DNA of 64,000 bases, taken from Sphingomonas sp. Leaf412. Lineage in GTDB: Bacteria; Pseudomonadota; Alphaproteobacteria; Sphingomonadales; Sphingomonadaceae. Positions within the stretch are counted from its first letter, which is position 1. The number at the start of each line of letters is the position of its first letter. Position numbers and translations under genes: made by a program. The DNA lies in NCBI RefSeq assembly GCF_001425405.1, contig NZ_LMQP01000003.1:833595-897594 (forward strand). Reading direction: 5' to 3'. The notes under the pieces were generated by a model. The model was given only the letters and a program-made list of their open reading frames with translations, made no database searches and was not told the DNA's origin. Positions 27,117 through 35,099 of the stretch are shown here, piece after piece.

Positions 27117-28807
27117 CCGGTGGGAGGCCTGCCAGAAACGACGCCGTCACCCCGGGCTCGATCCGGAGTCCATCAGGCGGCTTGGCGAACGCACCGCGAT
27201 CATCGTCGCGCTCGCCGGCGGATGGATGGACCCCGGCTCAAGGCCGGGGTGACGGTGGCAAATGGTCGCTCGTCCTCGCCGCCTTGCTCCTCGCCACGCC
27301 CGCCGCCGCGACCCCCGGCGACCTCGCCGCCTACATGCGCGCCCGCGCCGCCGATGCCGATGGCCGGACCGTCGCCGCGGCGCAGGATTACGCCCGCGCC
27401 TTCGCCGCCGACGCCGGCAACCCCGTCGTCGCGATCCGCACCTATCGCGAGGCGGTGCGCGCCGGCGACATCGCGCTCGCCGATCGCGCCGCGACCGCGC
27501 TGGGCGCGAAGGCACCGCCGGACGCCGCGCTGCTGGCGATGGGGGAGGCGGCGCGGACGCCCGCCACCGCCGCGCCCGCGATCGACCGCCTCGCCGCGGG
27601 CCAGTTCGCGCTCTTCGCCGCGCCGCTGCGGATGTGGCTGGCATTGGACGAGGGCAGGCAGCAGCCGTCCGCGGACAGCATCGCCCGCCGCCTGGGCGAG
27701 GAGACGCGCGCGCTGGTGCGGATCGCGCGCGGCGACACCGATCGCGGCGTCGCGGCCCTGCGCGTCGTGCTGGGCAACGATCAGGCGGCGCAGGACAACC
27801 GCCTGTTCGCCGCCCGCCTGCTGATCGCGCAGGACAAGGCGGACGACGCGCGCGCGCTGCTGATCGGCGACGCGCCCGCGATCGTGGCGCTGCGCGCGCG
27901 CGCGGACGACAGGAGTGCGGGCGTCGCGCCGTCGCTGGCGGCGGGGACGGCGCACCTGTTCGCGCGCATCGCCTCCGACCTCGCGCTCGGTGCGCCGACC
28001 CCGGTGACCTATGCGTTGTTGCGCGGCGCATTGCGCGCCGATCCCGGCAACGATCGCGCGCGGCTGTTGCTGGCCGGTGCGCTCGCGCGCGACGGCGCCG
28101 TCGATCAGGCGGTCGCGACGCTCGCCGCCGTTCCCGCCGACAGCATCCACGCCGGTGCCGCGACGACCGGGCGGGTTCAGATCCTGGCCGCCGCGGGCAG
28201 GGACCAGGACGCGCTCGCCGCCGCCCGCGCGGACGCGGCGCAGGACCCCGCGGATCGCCGCCGCCTCGCCGACCTGTACCTGCGGCTCGACCGGCCGGGG
28301 GAGGCCGCCCCGATCTACCGCCGCCTGATCGCGGACGCGGGTGACGCGGCGGACTGGGCCGACTGGCTCCAGCTGGGCGCCGCGCTGGATCTGGCGGGCG
28401 ACTGGAAGGCCGCGCGCCCCGCGCTCGAACGCGCCGTCGCGCTGGGGCCGGAACAACCGCTGGCGCTCAACCACTTGGGCTATTCGCTGATCGAGCATGG
28501 GGAACGTGCGACGGAGGCGCAGGCGATGCTGGAAAAGGCCGCGCGGCTCCAGCCCGACGATGCCGCGATCACCGATTCGCTCGGCTGGTCGCTGTACCGC
28601 CGCGGCGACGTCGCGCGCGCGTTGCCGCTGATCGAGCGCGCCGCCGCCGCCGATCCCGTCAATGCGGAGATCGCGGAGCATCTGGGCGACGTCTATTGGT
28701 CCGCCGGTCGCCGGTTCGAGGCGCGCTACGCCTGGACCGCGGCACGCCAGCTGGTCGAGGCGGACGACGCATCGCGCCTGACCGCGAAGATCGCGAACGG
28801 CCTGTGA
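27110..28807 (+). CDS. TPR-repeat exported protein with repeat-derived N-terminus (start uncertain)
   Basis: The recognisable protein begins near 27257 with a signal-peptide core, KWSLVLAALLLATPAAATPG, followed by about 500 residues of TPR-type helices (PLALNHLGYSLIEHGERATE, then DAAITDSLGWSLYRRGDVAR). No ATG, GTG or TTG lies in frame directly ahead of that signal core. The in-frame starts are ATG 27110, ATG 27002 and TTG 27179, all inside intergenic-type repeats. Either the native start was displaced by repeat insertion or translation begins in the repeat. ATG 27110 gives 565 residues. The TGA overlaps the ispE GTG. Role unknown; coupling to ispE is conserved-looking but not proof of function. 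Confidence 0.72.
   Translation: MTPGGRPARNDAVTPGSIRSPSGGLANAPRSSSRSPADGWTPAQGRGDGGKWSLVLAALLLATPAAATPGDLAAYMRARAADADGRTVAAAQDYARAFAADAGNPVVAIRTYREAVRAGDIALADRAATALGAKAPPDAALLAMGEAARTPATAAPAIDRLAAGQFALFAAPLRMWLALDEGRQQPSADSIARRLGEETRALVRIARGDTDRGVAALRVVLGNDQAAQDNRLFAARLLIAQDKADDARALLIGDAPAIVALRARADDRSAGVAPSLAAGTAHLFARIASDLALGAPTPVTYALLRGALRADPGNDRARLLLAGALARDGAVDQAVATLAAVPADSIHAGAATTGRVQILAAAGRDQDALAAARADAAQDPADRRRLADLYLRLDRPGEAAPIYRRLIADAGDAADWADWLQLGAALDLAGDWKAARPALERAVALGPEQPLALNHLGYSLIEHGERATEAQAMLEKAARLQPDDAAITDSLGWSLYRRGDVARALPLIERAAAADPVNAEIAEHLGDVYWSAGRRFEARYAWTAARQLVEADDASRLTAKIANGL
27144..27255. repeat. Inverted repeat family GTCATGCCGG, copy 3
   Basis: Arms CCGTCACCCCGGGCTCGATC... 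and ...GGCTCAAGGCCGGGGTGACGG, ending a few bases before the signal-peptide coding part of the TPR gene. Confidence 0.83.
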
Positions 28808-29634
28808 TCCGCGAACCCGCGCCCGCGAAGCTGAACCTCGCGCTCCATGTCCGCCGCCGCCGCGACGACGGCTATCACGAGCTGGAGACATTGTTCGCCT
28901 TCGCCCGCGACGGCGACGGCGTGACGGTCGCGACCGCCGACACCGCCGCGTTCACCGTCACCGGTCCGTTCGCCGCGGCCTTGGGGCAGGGGGCCGACAA
29001 CCTCGTCGTCCACGCCGAACGCGCCTTCGCCGGCGCCTTCGACATCGCGCAGCCGCATGCGATCGTGCTCGACAAGCACCTGCCCATCGCCTCCGGCATC
29101 GGCGGCGGCTCCGCGGACGCCGCCGCGACGCTGCGCGCGCTCGCCCGGCTGCACGGTATCGCCGCCGACGACGCGCGGCTGTTCGCCATCGCGGCGACGC
29201 TGGGCGCGGATGTGCCCGCCTGCCTCGACGGCCGTGCGACCCTCGGCACCGGGCGCGGCGACGCGCTGGTCCCGATCGCGGGGCTCGGCGACATGCCCGC
29301 GCTGCTCGTCAATCCCGGCGTCGCGGTATCGACCGCGCAGGTCTTCGCCCGCTGGGACGGCGTCGATCGCGGCGCGATCCCCGGCGGCGCGACGCTGCCG
29401 CGCGCGCGGGCGTCGCGCAACGACCTGCAACCGCCAGCGGAGGGTGTCGCGCCCGTCATCGCGCAGGTCGTCCTCATGCTGGCCGCGCAACCCGGCGTCG
29501 TGCTGGCGCGCATGTCCGGTTCGGGCGCCACCTGTTTCGCGCTGTTCGGGGACGCGGCACGCCGCGACGCCGCCGCCGCGACCATCGCCGCGGCGCATCC
29601 CGCCTGGTGGCAGCTCGCGACGACCGTCGCGTGA
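28804..29634 (+). CDS. ispE: 4-(cytidine 5'-diphospho)-2-C-methyl-D-erythritol kinase IspE
   Basis: A GHMP kinase of the MEP isoprenoid pathway. The GTG start at 28804 lies inside the stop of the TPR gene. The 276-residue product opens with PAPAKLNLALHV, has DGYHELETLFAF, the ATP-binding motif LPIASGIGGGSADAA (residues 93-107) and the C-terminal MSGSGATCFALFG loop. Length is typical (280-300). Confidence 0.95.
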   Translation: MIREPAPAKLNLALHVRRRRDDGYHELETLFAFARDGDGVTVATADTAAFTVTGPFAAALGQGADNLVVHAERAFAGAFDIAQPHAIVLDKHLPIASGIGGGSADAAATLRALARLHGIAADDARLFAIAATLGADVPACLDGRATLGTGRGDALVPIAGLGDMPALLVNPGVAVSTAQVFARWDGVDRGAIPGGATLPRARASRNDLQPPAEGVAPVIAQVVLMLAAQPGVVLARMSGSGATCFALFGDAARRDAAAATIAAAHPAWWQLATTVA

Positions 29635-29652
29635 GCCGTGGATAGCGATGCG

Positions 29653-30351
29653 ATGATCCACCTCGCCCACGCCGACCGCATCGCCACCGTCACGCTCGAC
29701 CGTCTCGCCGCGCGCAATGCGTTCCGTATCGGCGCATGGCACGACCTGGCCGCCGCGGTCGCGCGCATCCCCGCCGACACCGCGGTCGTGGTCGTCGCGA
29801 GCGCGACCCCGGGCATCTTCTCCGCCGGCGCCGACCTCGTGGATCTCGCGAAGCTGGCCGACGACGTGCCCGCCCGCGCGACGTTCCGGTCGGCGATGCG
29901 CGCGGGCATCGACGCCGTCGCCGCCTTGCCGATGCCGACGGTCGCCGCGGTCGACGGCGGATGTTTCGGTGCCGCCGTCGCGCTCGCGCTCGCCTGCGAC
30001 CTGATCGTCGCCACGCCGCGGGCGCGCTTCGCGATCCCGCCCGCGCGGCTCGGCATCGCCTATCCCGCCGCGGACATCGCCCGGCTGGTGGCGCGTGTCG
30101 GCACGGGCGCGGCGCGTCGCCTGCTCCTCACCGCCGACACGATCGACGCGGGCGAGGCCGTGCGCATCGGCCTGGCCGACCTGGGCGACGATCCGGTCGC
30201 GGTCGCGCGACGCATCGCCGACAACGACGCGTCCGCGCTCGCGACGCTCAAGCGCATGCTCGCCGACCCGGCGGACCCCGCGCACGATGCGGCCTTCGAG
30301 CGGTCGTTCGGCAATCCCGCCTTCGCCGCCGCGACCGCCCGCTATCGATAG
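29653..30351 (+). CDS. Enoyl-CoA hydratase/isomerase family protein
   Basis: A 232-residue crotonase-fold protein from ATG 29653 (GTG 29638 also in frame). The CoA-binding and oxyanion regions read NAFRIGAWHD, FSAGADLVDLAKL and DGGCFGAAVALALACDLIVA. In true hydratases two Glu act at the ALGGG-type helix region; here the second acidic site falls in PPARLGIAYP with no Glu, so hydratase activity is doubtful and an isomerase-like or other crotonase role is possible. The stop codon overlaps the recA SOS box. Confidence 0.82.
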   Translation: MIHLAHADRIATVTLDRLAARNAFRIGAWHDLAAAVARIPADTAVVVVASATPGIFSAGADLVDLAKLADDVPARATFRSAMRAGIDAVAALPMPTVAAVDGGCFGAAVALALACDLIVATPRARFAIPPARLGIAYPAADIARLVARVGTGAARRLLLTADTIDAGEAVRIGLADLGDDPVAVARRIADNDASALATLKRMLADPADPAHDAAFERSFGNPAFAAATARYR

Positions 30352-30365
30352 TTCGCCTCTTGTTC
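30351..30365 (+). promoter_or_regulatory. Alphaproteobacterial LexA (SOS) box, GTTC-N7-GTTC
   Basis: GTTCGCCTCTTGTTC matches the direct-repeat LexA site GTTC-N7-GTTC known for alphaproteobacteria. It lies 76 bases upstream of the recA start codon and its first base is the last base of the preceding stop codon. It predicts DNA-damage induction of recA. Confidence 0.85.
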
Positions 30366-30441
30366 CACGTGAACAAATGCGGTACGTCCCGAACATCGCG
30401 TTGCGTGACCGACGCAAGCGCTCTAGCGAGGGACGAGGCAG

Positions 30442-31515
30442 ATGGCCGCCAAACTTCAGGTGATCGACACGGGCATGGCAACCGCAACCACGGACCGGCA
30501 GAAGGCGCTCGACGCCGCACTGGCGCAGATCGACCGCGCCTTCGGAAAGGGCTCGGCGATGAAGCTGGGCTCGAAACAGTCGATGGAGGTGGAGGTGATC
30601 TCCACCGGCTCGCTCGGCCTCGACATCGCATTGGGCGTCGGCGGCCTGCCGCGCGGCCGCGTGATCGAGGTGTACGGTCCCGAATCGTCGGGCAAGACCA
30701 CGCTCGCGCTCCACGTCATCGCGCAGGCGCAGAAGAACGGCGGCACCGCCGCCTTCGTCGACGCCGAACACGCGCTCGATCCCGTCTATGCCAAGAAGCT
30801 GGGCGTCGACATCGACGAGCTGATCGTGTCGCAGCCCGATACGGGTGAGCAGGCGCTGGAGATCGTCGACACGCTCGTCCGCTCGAACGCGATCGACGTG
30901 CTGGTGGTCGATTCGGTCGCAGCATTGGTCCCGCGCGCGGAGATCGAGGGCGAGATGGGCGACAGCCACGTCGGCCTCCAGGCGCGCCTGATGAGCCAGT
31001 CGCTGCGCAAGCTGACCGGCTCGATCAGCCGCTCGCGCTGCATGGTGATCTTCATCAACCAGCTGCGCATGAAGATCGGCGTGATGTACGGCAATCCGGA
31101 GACGACGACGGGCGGCAACGCGCTGAAATTCTACGCTTCGGTCCGCCTCGACATCCGCCGCACCGGCGCGATCAAGGATCGTGACGAGGTCGTCGGCAAC
31201 GCGACCCGCGTGAAGGTGGTGAAGAACAAGGTCGCACCGCCGTTCAAGCAGGTCGAGTTCGACATCATGTACGGCGAGGGCATATCGAAGATCGGCGAGA
31301 TCCTCGACCTGGGCGTAAAGGCCGGGCTGGTCGAGAAGTCGGGCGCGTGGTTCAGCTACGACAGCGTGCGAATCGGGCAGGGGCGCGAAAATTCGAAGAC
31401 CTTCCTGAAGGAAAATCCGGAAATGGCCGATCGCCTGGAAAAGGCGATCCGCGCGCGGACGGAAAAGGTCGCCGAGGAGATGATGGTCGGTGCCGGGCCG
31501 GACGACGACGCCTGA
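30442..31515 (+). CDS. recA: Recombinase RecA
   Basis: A 357-residue RecA. It forms filaments on single-stranded DNA, performs strand exchange and triggers LexA cleavage. Walker [10 protein letters not shown] is at residues 79-87, Walker [10 protein letters not shown] follows, and loop L2 reads [20 protein letters not shown]. The acidic C-terminus ends VGAGPDDDA. An extra N-terminal stretch ([11 protein letters not shown]) precedes the usual start. Upstream is a LexA box. Confidence 0.98.
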   Translation: MAAKLQVIDTGMATATTDRQKALDAALAQIDRAFGKGSAMKLGSKQSMEVEVISTGSLGLDIALGVGGLPRGRVIEVYGPESSGKTTLALHVIAQAQKNGGTAAFVDAEHALDPVYAKKLGVDIDELIVSQPDTGEQALEIVDTLVRSNAIDVLVVDSVAALVPRAEIEGEMGDSHVGLQARLMSQSLRKLTGSISRSRCMVIFINQLRMKIGVMYGNPETTTGGNALKFYASVRLDIRRTGAIKDRDEVVGNATRVKVVKNKVAPPFKQVEFDIMYGEGISKIGEILDLGVKAGLVEKSGAWFSYDSVRIGQGRENSKTFLKENPEMADRLEKAIRARTEKVAEEMMVGAGPDDDA

Positions 31516-31697
31516 CCCGTGCGGGCCGGGCAGAGCGACGGGCGGACTCGGTCGGCGGTCTCTCGACGTGCCGACCCTGCGCATGGCGCGAGCCGCCCCC
31601 GTCGGGATAACGCCGGTGGGACGATCGTGACCGACGGTCGCCTATGCGCGGTGGCCGGAGCGGCATCGGGCGCATCGCGGCGACGCCAGATGCGATC

Positions 31698-32537
31698 GTG
31701 ACGACCGCGTCGGACTGGGGCGGACGGGTCGGCGCCGCTTGGGCGATCGAGCATCGCCGCACCGAACGCGCGTTCGCCGGGATCGCCGCGGTGCTCGACG
31801 CCGCGATCGCGCAGGTCGCGCCTGTTGCGGGCGTCGCGCTCGACATCGGATGCGGCGTGGGCAGCACGGCCCTGTCGCTCGCGCGGTCGCGGCCCGGGCT
31901 GTCGGTCGTCGGGGCCGACCTGTCCGGCGATCTCGTCGCGGTCGCGCGGTCGCGCGCGGACGGCGTGCCCAATGCCGCCTTCGTCCATGGCGATGCGGGA
32001 TCGGTCGCAACCGCCCGCGCGCCGATCGACCTGGCCGTATCGCGCCATGGCGTGATGTTCGTCGCCGATCCCGTCGCGGCCTTCTCCACGCTGCGAGCCG
32101 CGATGCGCCCCGGCGCGCCGCTGCTGTTCTCCACCTTTCGCGCGCGCGCCGAAAACGACTGGTCGACCGCGGTCGAACGCGTGCTCGGCCTGCCGACGGC
32201 ATCGGACACGGGCTATGTCCCCGGCCCCTACGGCCTGTCCGACGCGAACGTCGCCACCGCGATCCTGGCCCGTGCGGGCTGGCAGCATGTACGCGCCGAC
32301 CCGTACGACGTCCGCTACGTCGTCGGGGCGGGGGACGATGCGGCGGCGGACGCGCTCGCCTTCTACCGCCGGATCGGCCCCGCCGCCGGCCTGCTCGCCG
32401 CCGCGGCACCGGACGAAAGACGGGCGATGGAACGACGCCTCCTCGACATGCTGCGCGAACGGACGCACGATGGCGTCGTCGCGTTCACGGCGGCCATCCG
32501 GATCTGGCACGCCGACGCAGCAGGGGAAGCCGCATGA
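31698..32537 (+). CDS. Class I SAM-dependent methyltransferase
   Basis: A 279-residue protein from GTG 31698 (ATG 31644 also in frame). Motif I is VALDIGCGVGSTALSLA, motif II VVGADLSGDLV and the post-motif region IDLAVSRHGVMFVADP. The N-terminus TASDWGGRVGAAWAIEHRRT is shared by small-molecule methyltransferases. Substrate unknown. The TGA overlaps the start of the next gene, a GST (ATGA). The 182 bases between recA and this gene show no gene or clear terminator. Confidence 0.87.
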   Translation: MTTASDWGGRVGAAWAIEHRRTERAFAGIAAVLDAAIAQVAPVAGVALDIGCGVGSTALSLARSRPGLSVVGADLSGDLVAVARSRADGVPNAAFVHGDAGSVATARAPIDLAVSRHGVMFVADPVAAFSTLRAAMRPGAPLLFSTFRARAENDWSTAVERVLGLPTASDTGYVPGPYGLSDANVATAILARAGWQHVRADPYDVRYVVGAGDDAAADALAFYRRIGPAAGLLAAAAPDERRAMERRLLDMLRERTHDGVVAFTAAIRIWHADAAGEAA

Positions 32538-33181
32538 CCATCATCGTCCATCATCTGGAGAATTCCCGGTCGCAGCGCGTGCTGTGGATGCTGGAGGAAC
32601 TGGGGCTGCCGTACGAGGTCCGCCGCTACGAGCGCGACAAGAAGACGATGCTGGCCCCGCCCGAACTGCGCGCGGTCCATCCGCTCGGCAAGTCCCCGGT
32701 GGTGGAGGACAGCGACGAGCAGCACGACGGCCGCAACCGCGTCGTCGCCGAAACCGGGGCGATCGCGGAATATCTCGTCGACAAGGCCGATGGGCGCCTC
32801 GGCCCGCCCTCGCGCCGCGACGATGCGCTGGCGTGGCGGTTCTGGCTGCATTACGCCGAAGGATCGCTGATGCCACCGCTGCTATTGTTGCTGGTGCTGG
32901 GACGCATCCCGCTCGTCGGGAAGCGCGCGGCGAAGCGTATTCGGCCGATGCTGGACCGCCACCTCGATTTCGTGGAGGCGACCTTGGCGAAACAGCCTTG
33001 GTTCGCGGGCGACGCGATGACCGCCGCCGACGTGATGATGAGCTTCCCTCTGGAAGCCGCGGTCAGTCGCGGCGGGCTCGGCGCCTCGCGTCCCGCGACG
33101 ATGGCCTGGCTGGAGAAGATCCATGCCCGACCGGCCTATCGCAAGGCGCTCGCGATCGGCGGCCCCTACGCCTACGCCTGA
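32534..33181 (+). CDS. Glutathione S-transferase family protein
   Basis: A 215-residue GST from ATG 32534, overlapping the methyltransferase stop. The N-terminal domain reads ENSRSQRVLWMLEELGLPYE, cis-Pro KSPVVED, and ETGAIAEYLVDKA for glutathione binding. The C-terminal domain includes MTAADVMMSFPLEAAV. A hydrophobic stretch LMPPLLLLLVLGRIP in the middle is unusual for a soluble GST but is seen in this branch. Substrate unknown. Confidence 0.9.
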   Translation: MTIIVHHLENSRSQRVLWMLEELGLPYEVRRYERDKKTMLAPPELRAVHPLGKSPVVEDSDEQHDGRNRVVAETGAIAEYLVDKADGRLGPPSRRDDALAWRFWLHYAEGSLMPPLLLLLVLGRIPLVGKRAAKRIRPMLDRHLDFVEATLAKQPWFAGDAMTAADVMMSFPLEAAVSRGGLGASRPATMAWLEKIHARPAYRKALAIGGPYAYA

Positions 33182-33264
33182 GCGCCCGCTCGCGTTCATG
33201 ATCGAGGGTCGGCGGGCGCCCGGTTCCGCCCGTCGACCGGACCGAACATAACGGCGCCATGTTC

Positions 33265-33287
33265 GGCCACCCGGCTACCGGGTGGCC
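33265..33287. terminator. Hairpin between convergent genes
   Basis: Perfect 10-bp stem GGCCACCCGG / CCGGGTGGCC with a CTA loop, between the GST stop (33181) and the stop of the small minus-strand gene (33295). There is no T run on either side, so termination is only inferred from position and stem strength. Confidence 0.5.
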
Positions 33288-33294
33288 CAAAGGA

Positions 33295-33558
33295 TCAGCT
33301 GCGGCGGTGCTTGCCGCCGTACTGGCGCCCGATATAGCCGCCGATCTGCGCCATCTGCGTCGCGGCGGAGGTCGCGGCAGCGGGGCAGCAGGGCAGGGGA
33401 TCGCGTTCCGCCTGCGCCGCGCGCATCGCCACGCGATCGCACAATTCCTCGATATCGGCGCGACTCAGCAGGTTCTTCTCCCGCATCAGGCACAGCAGCG
33501 TCTGAAGGATCACCATCGCCTCGTCCGACCGTGCCGGTGCCACACCATCCAGATACAC
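33295..33558 (-). CDS. Small hypothetical protein (87 residues)
   Basis: Starts at ATG 33558 with a GGGAGA site about 6 bases upstream. The N-terminal half is helical and well structured (DEAMVILQTLLCLMREKNLL, then SRADIEELCDRVAMRA); the C-terminal half is Ala/Gly-rich with two adjacent Cys (PCCPAA). No family recognised with confidence. It is followed after 113 bases by a GST in the convergent direction. Confidence 0.6.
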   Translation of the reverse strand: MYLDGVAPARSDEAMVILQTLLCLMREKNLLSRADIEELCDRVAMRAAQAERDPLPCCPAAATSAATQMAQIGGYIGRQYGGKHRRS

Positions 33559-33613
33559 ACGCGCTCTCCCGATCGCCGTTCGCCGTGTTCATACCTGAAT
33601 TTCAACTCGTCGC

Positions 33614-35098
33614 CTAGCGGGTTTCGTCCAGCCCCCCGCCCAACGCGCGATACAGCTCCACCAGGTTCGACGCGCGCGCCAATCGCGCGGTCACCAGCTG
33701 CTGCTGCGCGGCATAGGCGGTACGCTGCGCATCGAGCGACACCAGGAAGGAATCGACCCCGGCGCGATACCGCGCATCCGACAGTCGCGCGGCGACCTGC
33801 GCGGCGTTCGCGCGCGCGCTCTGCGCGGATACCTGTTCTTCGATCGTGCCGCGCTGCGCCAGGGCGTCGGCGACCTCACGGAACGCGGTCTGGATCGCCT
33901 TTTCATAGGTCGATACCGCGACCTGCTGCGACGCGCGGGCGTAATCGAGGTTGCCCTTGTTCCGTCCCCCGTCGAACAGCGGCAGCGAGACGCCGGGGTT
34001 CCCCGTGTAGGTGAACGTGCCGCCGCCGAACAATCCGCTGAGCGCGGTGGACAACGTCCCCAGCGTCGCGGTGAGCGATATCCGCGGGAAGAACGCCGCC
34101 CGCGCCGCACCGATGTTGGCATTCTCCGCGATCAGCAGATGTTCCGCACGCAGCACGTCCGGCCGGCGCAGCAGCACCTCCGACGACAGCGACGGCGGCA
34201 GCGCGTCGCGCGTCACCGCCGCGGCGCCGAGCCCGGTCGGCAACTGCTCGGCCGGCACGGTCGTGCCCACCAGCAGGTTCAGCGCGTTCTGATCCTGCGC
34301 CACGCGGGTCTTCGCGGCCGCGATGTCGTTGCGCGCGGCCTGATAGTTCGTTTCGGCCTGCCGCGCCTCCAGCTCGCTGGCGACTCCGATGCGGAACTGC
34401 GCCCGCGTCAGCCGCAGCGTCTCCTCGAACGCCGTCAGCGTATCCTGCGCCAGCCGCAACTGCTCCTGGTCCGACGCCATCGTCGCCCAGGCGGTCGCGA
34501 CTTCCGCGATCAGGCTGATGCGCGCGGTCCGCTGCGCCTCCTCGCTGGCGAAATATTGCTCCAGCGCGGCGCGGTTCTGGTTGCGGATCCGGCCGAACAG
34601 GTCGAGTTCGAAGGCCGAGAAGCCGACGTTGGCGGTATAGATTTCGATGTTCGACGACGCCGCTCCCGCGGCCCCCGCCCCGGCCCCGGCGCCCGCACCG
34701 GCTCCCGCACCAGCACCCGCGCCTGCACCGGCCCCGCCGCCCGCGCCGAAGATGTTGTTCGTGAACGTGGCGCCGCCCGATGCGGTCGTCGTCGGCACGA
34801 TGTCCGCGCGCGACACGCGATATTGCGCCCGCGCCTGCAACACGTTGCCCGCGGCGATGCGCAGGTCGCGGTTGTTGGCCAGTGCGGTGTCGATCACCTG
34901 CACCAGCCGGGGTTCGACGAAGAAGTCGCGCCAGCCGATCTTCGTGATGTCCGGCGCGTCGGTCGCGGCGCGCGGGTAGACGCCGCCGTCGGGCAGCGCG
35001 ACCGGCACCGCGCCGGTCGGCCGCTCGTACTTCGGGGCCAGGTTGCACGCCGACAGCGCGGTCGCGGCCAGCAGGAGGGGGAGGAAAGCGCGGGTCAC
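33614..35098 (-). CDS. RND efflux outer-membrane factor (OprM/NodT family lipoprotein)
   Basis: A 494-residue outer-membrane channel. The GTG start at 35098 follows the RND stop by one base, with AAGGAG inside the RND gene end as ribosome site. The lipobox LSAC predicts lipidation after the signal peptide VTRAFLPLLLAATALSAC. The two OEP repeats are visible (NRDLRIAAGNVLQARAQYRV and AALRRPDV-like LLRRPDVLRAEHLL). Residues about 118-147 are a Gly-Ala repeat, inserted in a loop of the first repeat and not found in the standard family plan. It is the exit duct for the MFP-RND pump upstream. Confidence 0.93.
   Translation of the reverse strand: MTRAFLPLLLAATALSACNLAPKYERPTGAVPVALPDGGVYPRAATDAPDITKIGWRDFFVEPRLVQVIDTALANNRDLRIAAGNVLQARAQYRVSRADIVPTTTASGGATFTNNIFGAGGGAGAGAGAGAGAGAGAGAGAGAAGAASSNIEIYTANVGFSAFELDLFGRIRNQNRAALEQYFASEEAQRTARISLIAEVATAWATMASDQEQLRLAQDTLTAFEETLRLTRAQFRIGVASELEARQAETNYQAARNDIAAAKTRVAQDQNALNLLVGTTVPAEQLPTGLGAAAVTRDALPPSLSSEVLLRRPDVLRAEHLLIAENANIGAARAAFFPRISLTATLGTLSTALSGLFGGGTFTYTGNPGVSLPLFDGGRNKGNLDYARASQQVAVSTYEKAIQTAFREVADALAQRGTIEEQVSAQSARANAAQVAARLSDARYRAGVDSFLVSLDAQRTAYAAQQQLVTARLARASNLVELYRALGGGLDETR
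34660..34750 (-). repeat. Gly-Ala coding microrepeat in the OMF gene
   Basis: A GGCGCC/GGTGCC-type tandem (six-base period, encoding Gly-Ala many times) inserted in the outer-membrane factor gene. It is a likely site of length variation by slippage. Confidence 0.8.
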
Positions 35099-35099
35099 G

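Noticed and set aside
30371..30385. Second LexA-like site (GAAC-N7-GTAC) ahead of recA
   Set aside because: The right half-site does not match GAAC; only the 30351-30365 site fits the GTTC-N7-GTTC rule.
34660..34750. Short tandem repeat considered as a CRISPR array
   Set aside because: The repeat is in frame, encodes Gly-Ala, has a six-base period and no spacers.
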